This document shows, piece by piece, positions 15,409 through 22,982 of a stretch of DNA of 27,903 nt. The DNA comes from an uncultured Pedobacter sp. GTDB lineage: Bacteria; Bacteroidota; Bacteroidia; Sphingobacteriales; Sphingobacteriaceae. The notes under the pieces are model-generated. The model was not told where the DNA came from, ran no database searches, and worked only from the letters and a program-made list of their open reading frames with translations. Location of the stretch: NCBI RefSeq assembly GCF_946480185.1, contig NZ_CAMLIG010000042.1:1-27903 (forward strand), read 5' to 3'. The number at the start of each line of letters is the position of its first letter. Positions within the stretch are counted from its first letter, which is position 1. Position numbers and translations under genes: made by a program.

Positions 15409-15571
15409 AAAACTCTAGTGAAATTATTAGCTAAAATTTAGACGATTTCTTAGAAAAAAATCTTGCCATTCAAAAGCATAAGATTTAAATATTATTATAA
15501 CACCTCATTCACTCATTAGAATATTCAATCATCAATATACCACTTAAACAACATTCAATCCTTCAAAATTC
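15409..15571. other. AT-rich leader region of kdsA with words shared with the recC-recB repeat
   Basis: This is the rest of the 307-bp recQ-kdsA gap. No ORF and no exact TAnnTTTG was found. The segments CATTCACTCATT (15507-15518), ATTCAATCAT (15523-15532) and ATTCAATCCTTCAA (15554-15567) match the reverse complement of parts of the 42-bp units at 3901-4026, in similar order. This suggests a related but degraded repeat just upstream of the kdsA ATG. Confidence 0.4.
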
Positions 15572-16381
15572 ATGCTTAACATTCCAAAACTAAAAAATAC
15601 CGATTCAAATAATTTCTTTTTAATGGCTGGTCCTTGTGCGATAGAAGGTGAAGAAATCGCTTTTAGAATAGCCGAAAAAATTGTAAAAATCACTGATAAA
15701 CTTTCTATTCCATATATTTTTAAAGGATCATATCGTAAAGCCAACCGCTCAAGGTTAGATTCTTTCACAGGAATCGGCGATGAAAAAGCATTAAAAATAT
15801 TAGAGAAAATTGGGAAGGAGTTTGGCGTTCCTACGGTTACAGATATCCATGAAAGTGGAGAGGCTGCAATGGCCGCTGCTTATGTAGATGTTTTGCAAAT
15901 CCCTGCTTTTTTATGCCGTCAAACAGATTTATTGATTGCTGCAGCAAAAACCGGTAAAGTAGTTAACGTAAAAAAAGGCCAGTTTTTGTCAGCTGGTTCC
16001 ATGAAGTACGCAGTTGATAAAATAACTGAAAATGGAAATCCAAATGTATTATTAACCGATAGAGGAAACACTTTTGGATACCAAGATTTAATCGTGGATT
16101 TTAGGGGGATTCCAGAAATGAGGGCTTTCAACGTTCCTGTGATTATGGATTGTACGCATTCTTTACAACAGCCAAATCAAGCTTCGGGAGTTACCGGAGG
16201 AAAACCTGCCTTAATTGAAACCATTGCTAAAGCGGCTATTGCCGTTGGTGCTGATGGTTTGTTTATAGAAACTCATCCAGATTTAGCAAATGCAAAATCT
16301 GATGCTGCCAATATGTTGCAGTTGGATTTGTTGGAAGGTTTGTTGGAAAAATTGATTAGGGTTAGACAGGCTATCGTTTAA
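15572..16381 (+). CDS. kdsA: 3-deoxy-8-phosphooctulonate synthase (Kdo-8-phosphate synthase)
   Basis: 269 residues, ATG at 15572. It condenses arabinose-5-phosphate with phosphoenolpyruvate to Kdo-8-phosphate in the cytoplasm. Motifs: MAGPCAIEGEE (18-28), the PEP/A5P-binding stretch FKGSYRKANRSRLDSFTG, QIPAFLCRQTDLL, KKGQFL, IMDCTHSLQQPN and IETHPDLANAKSD. Cys22 in AGPCAIE, with the His of DCTH, the Glu of FIETH and a downstream Asp, matches the four ligands of the metal-dependent class (Aquifex type); the E. coli metal-independent enzyme has Asn in the Cys position. It would use the product of kdsD, encoded about 2.6 kb away on the other strand. kdsB and kdsC are not in the window. A strong terminator follows. 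High confidence. Confidence 0.98.
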   Translation: MLNIPKLKNTDSNNFFLMAGPCAIEGEEIAFRIAEKIVKITDKLSIPYIFKGSYRKANRSRLDSFTGIGDEKALKILEKIGKEFGVPTVTDIHESGEAAMAAAYVDVLQIPAFLCRQTDLLIAAAKTGKVVNVKKGQFLSAGSMKYAVDKITENGNPNVLLTDRGNTFGYQDLIVDFRGIPEMRAFNVPVIMDCTHSLQQPNQASGVTGGKPALIETIAKAAIAVGADGLFIETHPDLANAKSDAANMLQLDLLEGLLEKLIRVRQAIV

Positions 16382-16406
16382 CTCTGGTCTAGATAATTTT
16401 ATATTT

Positions 16407-16438
16407 GGCTCCAAATCTTCGGTTTTGGAGCCTTTTTT
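16407..16438 (+). terminator. Rho-independent terminator after kdsA
   Basis: A 9-bp perfect stem, GGCTCCAAA (16407-16415) with TTTGGAGCC (16424-16432), an 8-base loop containing TTCG and a run of six T (16433-16438), located 26 bp past the kdsA stop. The minus side lacks a T run, so it should mainly act on kdsA and not on the convergent protease gene. Confidence 0.85.
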
Positions 16439-16483
16439 CATGTTTATATCTGGGTTATTCTTAACCTAAAATCACAATCGGTA

Positions 16484-19400
16484 TTAATGAATAATACTGA
16501 TTTTTTGCGAATAAACTTTATTTCCTGTTTTTATCGTGAAAACGTAATTCCCGGCTGGATAACCCTTAATGTTAATTCCTTTAGCTAATTTTCCTAAAAA
16601 GTTATTTTCCTTATGCTCATAAACTTTTTGACCAACGGTGTTAGTGATAGAGATAACAATATTTTCTCTTTTCAAAAGTTCGAAACTATAGTTGAGCGTT
16701 TCTGAAGCGGGTATTGGAAACACTTTTAAACTTATCTCTTCGGGGCTTGCAGGTTTAACGCTGGAAAATACATAATTAAAATTTGTGGATCTGGAAGCAC
16801 AGCCCGATTGGCTAACTGCGTCAACTTGGTACACACCGGAAACTGTTGGATTATAAGTTTGGTTGGTAGCGCCAGTAATTGCCACATTATTTAAATACCA
16901 CTGATAAGAATTTGCCAAAGTAGAACTTAAAGTAGTGCCATTTTGCGAGATTGTCGGTTTTCCTATAATTACCGAAACCCTATTAAAATTAGAACATCCT
17001 AGAGATTTAAAAAGCATGTTGTAGAAATAGTAATAGGAGGAAGTGATGATTCCGTTTGTATCTGAATAAGCACCTGTGAGCTTTATAAGATCATTTCCCA
17101 AACTTATTGGGATGTTGTTAACACCTACATTACTTCTGAAGATAGTTGCTCCGTTAAAATCGATACCAATATAATAGGTACCTGCAGCCGGAAACTCTAA
17201 CCCTAACTTGAACATTTTCCCTGGATCGTTAACGTCATCGTCAATCAAATTTGGCGCAGATTGTACATCGGGAGTGGTTTTTGTACGCTGAACGCTAATT
17301 GTTTTTGAACTTAAAATTACACCATCCGGTGTTTCAACAGTAAAAGTTAATTCACCACTTTGACTAATATATAATAGCGCACTATCCAATACCATTGGTG
17401 CCGCAACCGTGATGATGGGTTTGGGTCCAAAGTTTCCTGAATAATTTCCACCTGAATATACCTTTTTGTTTTTTGCTCCGAAATAGCTTTTAAAATCGTT
17501 TAATCCAACATAAAAAGTATTTGCAACCGGTGCTTGATTAGTATAGGTGTTGTTTCCAAACTGAAAAGGCAGGCTCGCGTTTGAAGCAGTGTACCAATAT
17601 AAAGTGCCATCACCAATTCCGTTTAGCTGATAATAACCAGCTGCATTATCGCAGGCAGAAGCAGTTAAGCCAGTAGGGTTTTGAGGGCTGGTTGTGCTAA
17701 AAGTTTTGCTTACTCCGTTGTTCTGTATAATTACATCTGTAGGATAAGCTGTTTTCGCATCAAGCGTATATGTAGAGTTTTGCTGAATATCAAAACCGGT
17801 AGCTAAAGTAAAATCAGCCTCGGCGTTAGGAGCTAATGAACCTGTAAAGTTTTCGGTTACTGTTTTTAATACGGTGTTTCCACTTGATAATGTAAGCGTT
17901 ACCGGAATATTGCTAAGTGTAGCACTACCAAAATTTTTGATTTTAACCGAAAAATTAAGAGTAGTTGCCGAGCATAAATTATTCAGTGAATCATTGATGG
18001 CTGTTACACCTACATCGGTAGAAGATTTAATAAAATGGATTTTATAATCTTGGGTTTCTCCTTTTTCATAACTTCCACAAGGCAAAACATTGGTAGCATC
18101 GCTGGTTTGGTTCAGTACAATTCTTAAAATACTGTAATTTCCTGCAATTACTCCAGTAGGCACATTAATATTTCCAGTAAATGTTCCGTTGGCACTAAAT
18201 ACGCTAGATTTAGCAACAACCTCATTGACATCATCAAAATCACCATCGCCGTTCCAATCCACAAAAACGCCAGCAATTTTATCTGCGTTTGCACCACAAG
18301 TGCCTACGTTAATATTAAAAGGATATGTTTTACCTTGTTCCAAATCTGTAGTTAAGGAGGTGAAATCACTATAAGTTCTACAACTAAGTGGTATGGTGTT
18401 GTTTATGCTTCCAATTTGCACTTTCTCTATAATACCATCGTTGCTGGAAGTAGCGGCAGAGCTACAATAAGCCTGTCCGCCTACACCAGAAACAATAATC
18501 GAATATTTTTGAGGGCCTCGGGTTATTGTGCCTTTATGCGATACCCTCAAAGTATAAGTTTGTCCTGGTGTAGCATTTGGTATGTAAACTTGTTCTACAT
18601 TGTCAACGATGTTGTCTGCAGCTGTCGCAGGGTTTGCGGGATTTAACGGATCTAACTTAAAAGGAAAATATGTTGTAGCGCCTTTAATTAATCTTAAATC
18701 CAAATCGTTGACCAGCTTTGGCGTTCTGTCATTAATGGTTCCGTCTGGCTTTACTGCACCCTCCGGGTCTGTCCAGCAAATTGTTGCTTTAAGCGGTCCA
18801 TAACCCGATGAGGTAATCTGTAAATTATAAATTTCTCCTTGCGCTAAGCTCCGCTCGCTGATGATACTTTTTGAGCCATTAAGTTTGATAAGTGTTCCGG
18901 CACTTTCCATGTTTAATAAACCCCATCCAAAAATATAATCAGGACCAATAGCTGTTCCGGCATCGTCTGTGGTGTTTATGGCTAAACCTTTTAATGTTGC
19001 AGAGCGCATAAAAGCCCCTCCGTTTAAAGATGCATAGTATTCCTGTAAAAGTACTAATGAACCGCTCACATTTGGCGATGCCATTGAAGTACCGCTTAAA
19101 GTAGCATAAGCTTTATTATTGTCGCTACTGGTGGAGGTTACGGCAATTCCGTCGGCAACTAAATCAGGTTTTATTCTTCCATCGTCTGTTGGTCCCCAAC
19201 TGCTAAAACTGGAAATGCTAATATCCGAGGGACTATTTGCACCGTAGGCTAGCCCAGATACAGCGCCAACAGTTAAAATATTTTTTGCATTTGCTGTTGT
19301 TGCAATAATATCATAACCATCGTTAGAACTAATTCCCTCAGGTCTGTTTCCCTTGCTCACAAATGTAGAACTAGTTGCGCTTTGATAGCCAAAATATTCT

Positions 19401-20245
19401 TGACCAACGGCTGGTCCGTTTGAATTTCGGCTATTGCCGGCTGAAACTACAGGTAAATAATAAGGTGCGTTATAGCAAATTATATCCCAGTCTCTTGCGC
19501 TTGAATCGTAAAAACCAAATTTATAATCTTCTGTGCTGCCGGGTACACCGTAATAGTCCCAACGTGGAGGATTGGTGTCTGTATTATAATCCCAACCTGC
19601 AATATAACCGTAAGAATGGTTTGAGATTAACATACCTGATGTGGCAGCCGTGGTCATTTCAGAAGCGTCGTTATCGAAATCCCAGGCGTACAGTTTCTGT
19701 AAGCCCCAAGCCATTCCTCTTGCTATTGGATAAACACCTTTTGCCATCATTGTCCCTGCTACATGGGTAGAGTGTAGGTTTATAGCAGCGGGTTTATCTT
19801 TTTGCTCAACACGGCCAGATGCGAATTCTTGATGGGTTAATAAAATTCCGCCACCGTCCCAAATTCCAACTTTGCCAATTAAACTGTTGCTAGAACCGTT
19901 AAGGTTTATACCTAAACTGCCACCACTATACAAGCTGGGTGTTCTTGTTGTTCCGGCTGCGATAATATTGTCAAAAGTTTTAAGATATAAAGGAAAGCCA
20001 AGATCATCAACCCCTTGCAGAGAAATTACTGAGCCGTCTTTTTGAGTTTTAAAAATAGGCCAATTGTTTTCTTTAGCCATTAGAAAGGCTTTTTCTCTAT
20101 TGTTTTTTCTTTTGACAGAAAAGTCGATAGATAATTGCTCTAATTGCTCACTTTGTTTTTTAGTGACTAAAGTTTGGGGGATTTGTGCCAAAATAATCTG
20201 ACTCAATGACGAAAGCATTAAAAAAAAGATTATTTTTTTGAGCAT
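16484..20245 (-). CDS. Secreted S8 (subtilisin-like) serine protease with GEVED, CARDB-like and T9SS type A sorting domains
   Basis: 1253 residues, ATG at 20243-20245. A signal peptide (LKKIIFFLMLSSLSQIILAQ, about 1-20) directs Sec export. The S8 domain spans roughly 120-450: Asp130 (GIWDGGG), His158 (HSTHVAGTM), oxyanion Asn271 (SAGNS) and Ser387 (GTSMASP), so the triad is intact. A beta-rich P-domain-like segment follows to about 590. A GEVED domain lies at about 593-740 with the Ca-binding-like DWNGDGDFDD (663-672) and GETQDY (729-734). Next come a CARDB-like domain beginning DVGVTAINDSLNNLC (744 on), further Ig-like or adhesion repeats, and from about 1175 a type A T9SS domain (LKVFPIPASETLNY to the end, GNYVFTIKTGNKVYSQKI). 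It is probably exported by T9SS and released or surface-anchored. Substrate unknown. It stands alone, converging on kdsA. Confidence 0.93.
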   Translation of the reverse strand: MLKKIIFFLMLSSLSQIILAQIPQTLVTKKQSEQLEQLSIDFSVKRKNNREKAFLMAKENNWPIFKTQKDGSVISLQGVDDLGFPLYLKTFDNIIAAGTTRTPSLYSGGSLGINLNGSSNSLIGKVGIWDGGGILLTHQEFASGRVEQKDKPAAINLHSTHVAGTMMAKGVYPIARGMAWGLQKLYAWDFDNDASEMTTAATSGMLISNHSYGYIAGWDYNTDTNPPRWDYYGVPGSTEDYKFGFYDSSARDWDIICYNAPYYLPVVSAGNSRNSNGPAVGQEYFGYQSATSSTFVSKGNRPEGISSNDGYDIIATTANAKNILTVGAVSGLAYGANSPSDISISSFSSWGPTDDGRIKPDLVADGIAVTSTSSDNNKAYATLSGTSMASPNVSGSLVLLQEYYASLNGGAFMRSATLKGLAINTTDDAGTAIGPDYIFGWGLLNMESAGTLIKLNGSKSIISERSLAQGEIYNLQITSSGYGPLKATICWTDPEGAVKPDGTINDRTPKLVNDLDLRLIKGATTYFPFKLDPLNPANPATAADNIVDNVEQVYIPNATPGQTYTLRVSHKGTITRGPQKYSIIVSGVGGQAYCSSAATSSNDGIIEKVQIGSINNTIPLSCRTYSDFTSLTTDLEQGKTYPFNINVGTCGANADKIAGVFVDWNGDGDFDDVNEVVAKSSVFSANGTFTGNINVPTGVIAGNYSILRIVLNQTSDATNVLPCGSYEKGETQDYKIHFIKSSTDVGVTAINDSLNNLCSATTLNFSVKIKNFGSATLSNIPVTLTLSSGNTVLKTVTENFTGSLAPNAEADFTLATGFDIQQNSTYTLDAKTAYPTDVIIQNNGVSKTFSTTSPQNPTGLTASACDNAAGYYQLNGIGDGTLYWYTASNASLPFQFGNNTYTNQAPVANTFYVGLNDFKSYFGAKNKKVYSGGNYSGNFGPKPIITVAAPMVLDSALLYISQSGELTFTVETPDGVILSSKTISVQRTKTTPDVQSAPNLIDDDVNDPGKMFKLGLEFPAAGTYYIGIDFNGATIFRSNVGVNNIPISLGNDLIKLTGAYSDTNGIITSSYYYFYNMLFKSLGCSNFNRVSVIIGKPTISQNGTTLSSTLANSYQWYLNNVAITGATNQTYNPTVSGVYQVDAVSQSGCASRSTNFNYVFSSVKPASPEEISLKVFPIPASETLNYSFELLKRENIVISITNTVGQKVYEHKENNFLGKLAKGINIKGYPAGNYVFTIKTGNKVYSQKISIIH

Positions 20246-20348
20246 ATTTTTTAACGAGTGACTATTTTTTAATAGATAAAAGTTACTGATTTTTATTTTA
20301 AATCATAATACGTACGGATCTATTTATTTAACAGATTTTTAATTGTTG

Positions 20349-21200
20349 TTAAAAACCTTCTTTTTCTTTAATCCAAGAAAATAGTTCGTCAATTGGTTTT
20401 TCCAGCACTTTACCAAAGTTAACGCGGTACCTATCTGTAACTTCTTTTAAAACTTCCTGAAAATGGAAGGCAATAGAACCTACAAAATGGCATTCGTAAT
20501 TTTCATAATCCGGATAGGTGAGGATATGTGTTTTTACAAACTCATCAAAACCGGTAAACAGCAGGTTTTGGATATAAGGATGCTCATAACAGATACTCAT
20601 AAATTCGGCAAAAGACGCTAAAAAATAGTTTGGAAACGCCTTTTGATACATGTTTTTGATAACTGTTTCTTTGTTTAGCTTGTATTCTTTGTCAAATGCT
20701 TTTAGTATTTCTGGGGGTGCTTTTTGATAAAGAAAATCTGTAATTAAAATTTTCCCAAAGTATGTTCCCGATCCTTCCTCTCCCAAAACGTATCCTAGGC
20801 CTAATTTACTTGGAAAATTCTCTTTGCCGTTATAAAAGGAAATATTGGCTTCGGTGCCTAAGGTTGAACAAATCCCCGGTTTATCTTTACAACAAGCTAT
20901 TGCCGAACCTAAAGAATCACTTTCAACGGCAATAAAGGCATTTTTAAATTTATTACTTAAAGCATTAGAAACCAGTTCCCGCCTGTCTGGACTGCTACAG
21001 CCAGCTCCAAAGAAATGAACTTCGGTTACTTTATCTGCAATTTTGCCGAAAGGCTTATAGTTGTTTAAACTTCTGATGATTTCTTTTTCCGACCAAAAAA
21101 AAGGATTTAAACCGTTGGTGGTATGTTTTTCTATGGATGTATCTTGCGATTGTAAAATCCAATCGGTTTTTGAAGAACCGCCATCTGCAACAAGGAGCAT
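20349..21200 (-). CDS. BadF/BadG/BcrA/BcrD-family ATPase, probable N-acetylglucosamine kinase
   Basis: 283 residues, ATG at 21200. The N-terminal phosphate-binding loop VADGGSSKTDWIL, the second-lobe motif GICSTLGTEANISFYNG and the LGYVLGEEGSGTYFGK motif place it in the ASKHA BadF/BadG family, close to mammalian-type GlcNAc kinases. Known relatives phosphorylate GlcNAc or other amino sugars released from cell-wall or chitin turnover. The stretch near FGAGCSSPDRREL is also typical of the sugar-kinase branch and argues against a CoA-reductase activator, which would carry Fe-S cysteines. It starts one base after the stop of the receiver-protein gene, so the pair is very likely one transcript. 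Family confident; substrate inferred. Confidence 0.9.
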   Translation of the reverse strand: MLLVADGGSSKTDWILQSQDTSIEKHTTNGLNPFFWSEKEIIRSLNNYKPFGKIADKVTEVHFFGAGCSSPDRRELVSNALSNKFKNAFIAVESDSLGSAIACCKDKPGICSTLGTEANISFYNGKENFPSKLGLGYVLGEEGSGTYFGKILITDFLYQKAPPEILKAFDKEYKLNKETVIKNMYQKAFPNYFLASFAEFMSICYEHPYIQNLLFTGFDEFVKTHILTYPDYENYECHFVGSIAFHFQEVLKEVTDRYRVNFGKVLEKPIDELFSWIKEKEGF

Positions 21201-21201
21201 T

Positions 21202-21594
21202 TTAAATGTTTTTTAGCAATTCTGTAGTTAACGGTTTTCCTAAAAAATCAGTCACGTTATTGAATTCGATTACTTTTTTATGATCGTTAGGGTCTAAAGA
21301 GGATGATAACATCACTATTTTAACAGCTTGTTTGTTAGGTGATTGTATTTCTTGAAATTCAACTAAAAAATCGAAACCGGTTTTTATCGGCATTCTGATA
21401 TCTAAAAAGATAACCTCTGGTAAATTTTGGTTGTTTTTATCTAAATCGTTCAGATAATTAATGGCCGACTCGCAAGACTGTTTAATGATGATTTCTTCGG
21501 CAAAGTCACAAGTTCTCAGGATTTTTTCATTGATCATGTTATCGATGAAATTATCGTCTATCAACAAAGCTTTATTGTACTTGTAAACTGGCAT
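21202..21594 (-). CDS. Stand-alone receiver-domain response regulator (CheY-like)
   Basis: 130 residues from ATG 21594. The frame can be extended to a TTG at 21615, but that TTG forms part of the candidate -7 promoter element, so ATG 21594 is the better start. Receiver features: acidic pair D13/D14 (ALLIDDN), phospho-acceptor D65 (VIFLDIRMP), S97 (VMLSSS) and K120 (FLGKPL), all canonical. There is no output domain, so it acts by protein contact or in a phosphorelay. Proteins ending in SSSLDPNDxxK...FLGKPL are a common single-domain type in Bacteroidota. No sensor kinase gene lies nearby. It is translationally linked (1-bp gap) to the BadF-type kinase gene downstream. Confidence 0.93.
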   Translation of the reverse strand: MPVYKYNKALLIDDNFIDNMINEKILRTCDFAEEIIIKQSCESAINYLNDLDKNNQNLPEVIFLDIRMPIKTGFDFLVEFQEIQSPNKQAVKIVMLSSSLDPNDHKKVIEFNNVTDFLGKPLTTELLKNI

Positions 21595-21612
21595 AGATAA
21601 AAGTTTATATTG

Positions 21613-21620
21613 CAAATATA
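21613..21620 (-). promoter_or_regulatory. Candidate -7 promoter element for the receiver gene
   Basis: TATATTTG on the minus strand matches TAnnTTTG exactly, 19 bp upstream of ATG 21594. The nearest upstream TTTG (21635-21638) is only 14 bp away, shorter than the usual spacing. It lies in the tolC-receiver gap and suggests that receiver and BadF kinase are transcribed apart from the efflux operon. Confidence 0.45.
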
Positions 21621-21659
21621 TAAAAAGTAAACATCAAACTTTTTATTGTGAATCTATTT

Positions 21660-22982
21660 TTATAATGAAATGTTGCCTGTTATTTCTTTTAACGTAATCT
21701 CACTAATTTTTGCCTGGTAAAGCGCATTCGCATATCTTGCATTTGAATCCATATAATTTCTTTGAGCTTCCCTAAGTTCTAAGGGAACAATACTTCCTAA
21801 TCTATACTTCTCTAAAGTGATTTTTAAGTTTTCTGCTGCTACTTCCACATTTTTTTCTTCTAAAGAGATGAGTTGCAAACTAGTTTGGTAGCTTTGGTAA
21901 CTGGTTAACAGTTGTGCATCAACATCCTGTTTAATTTGCTCAAAACTTAGTTTTGCGTTATCTAAGGAAAGCTTCGCGTTTTTTTCGGAACGGCTTTGTT
22001 GAAAACCATTGAATATATTGATGGAAGCGGTGAGGCCATAGTTAAGCCCCCTATTATCTGACCGAATGGAGAAACCGGTTGGCGGAGAAGTAGTGTTAGT
22101 GAAGTTATAGCCCGAGTTTAATGAAATCACCGGAAAACGGTTTGCTTTTACCTGCTTTACATAAAGTTCTGAAATGGTTTTATTGATCTCAGCTGTTTTT
22201 ACATCAGGGTTTTGGCTGTCTGCGGCTGTTTTTAAGGTTTCATAAATTAAACTCTTATCAATTAAAATCTCGTCGTCAATTTCAAAATCGGTTTTTAAAT
22301 CACGGGCTAGCAACTGATTTAATTTTATTTTACCTGTTTTAATTAAGTCCTGTTGCATTAATAACTGTGTAGTATCGGTGTTTAAATCCACTTTTGCGGC
22401 CAACACCTCTAATTTAGAACCTTTACCTAAGGTATAACTTGACTTGGCATTTTTTAACCTCACTTCTGAAACCTCTAAAGCGGTTTGCGTGGCCATTAGT
22501 TGTTTTTTTTGCGATACAAGGTTATAATAAGCGCTAATAACATTGGCAATGGTGGTTTGCACAGTGAGCTTTGCATTTAAATCACCCAATTTCTCCAATT
22601 CTTTTAGTCTATTGTAATTGGCAAACATTTGAAAACCGTCAAAAACCTTCCAATTTAAGCTTACACCATAATTCAAATTAGTGGTTTTGGCATTGTTGGC
22701 TTCTCTGGTTTCTCCGTTAGCTAAATCAACTTTTGATGTTTGAATATTATTTATATCGTTTAGGTTTCCGCTAAGACTTGGTAAAAAACCAGCGTTGCCG
22801 TAACTTAAATCATTTTTTGAAATTTGGTTATCATTATTGCTGAGTTTAATGCTGTAATTATTCTGTAAAGCAATAGTTATAGCTTCTTTAAGATCTAATT
22901 TTTGCTGTGCGCTTACCTCTCCAAAAGGTAAACAGAAGACGGCTAAAGTATAAATCAGAATTTTTTGTTTCATTTTAAGCAT
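21660..22982 (-). CDS. TolC-family outer-membrane efflux protein
   Basis: 440 residues from ATG 22982; an alternative ATG at 22973 (giving MKQKIL...) is equally credible. With the longer start the gene overlaps the RND gene end by 8 bp; with the shorter it begins one base after it. A signal peptide (about 1-25, ending GEVSAQ) leads the mature protein. Two outer-membrane-factor repeats are visible: LDLKEAITIALQNNYSIKLSNND, with a long helical stretch including KLEVLAAKVDLNTDTTQLL; and ASINIFNGFQQSRSEKNAKLSLDNAKLSFEQIKQDVDAQLLTSYQ, ending RLGSIVPLELREAQRNYMDSNARYANALYQAKISEITL, the classic TolC hallmark. It forms the outer-membrane exit duct of the pump encoded just upstream. High confidence in the family; specific symbol not assigned. 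Confidence 0.95.
   Translation of the reverse strand: MLKMKQKILIYTLAVFCLPFGEVSAQQKLDLKEAITIALQNNYSIKLSNNDNQISKNDLSYGNAGFLPSLSGNLNDINNIQTSKVDLANGETREANNAKTTNLNYGVSLNWKVFDGFQMFANYNRLKELEKLGDLNAKLTVQTTIANVISAYYNLVSQKKQLMATQTALEVSEVRLKNAKSSYTLGKGSKLEVLAAKVDLNTDTTQLLMQQDLIKTGKIKLNQLLARDLKTDFEIDDEILIDKSLIYETLKTAADSQNPDVKTAEINKTISELYVKQVKANRFPVISLNSGYNFTNTTSPPTGFSIRSDNRGLNYGLTASINIFNGFQQSRSEKNAKLSLDNAKLSFEQIKQDVDAQLLTSYQSYQTSLQLISLEEKNVEVAAENLKITLEKYRLGSIVPLELREAQRNYMDSNARYANALYQAKISEITLKEITGNISL

Noticed and set aside
19375..19770. 131-codon plus-strand frame
   Set aside because: Antisense to the catalytic domain of the S8 protease, which has clear motifs; composition is that of a shadow frame. 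Other long antisense frames in recB, recC, kdsD and the RND gene were rejected for the same reason.
21595..21615. Longer N terminus for the receiver protein from a TTG at 21615
   Set aside because: The TTG forms part of an exact TAnnTTTG promoter match and a canonical ATG at 21594 gives a standard receiver length.
21599..21643. AAAAGTTT/AAACTTTT inverted repeat around the receiver promoter
   Set aside because: Arms are only 8 bp of very AT-rich sequence with a 29-base gap; chance occurrence is likely.
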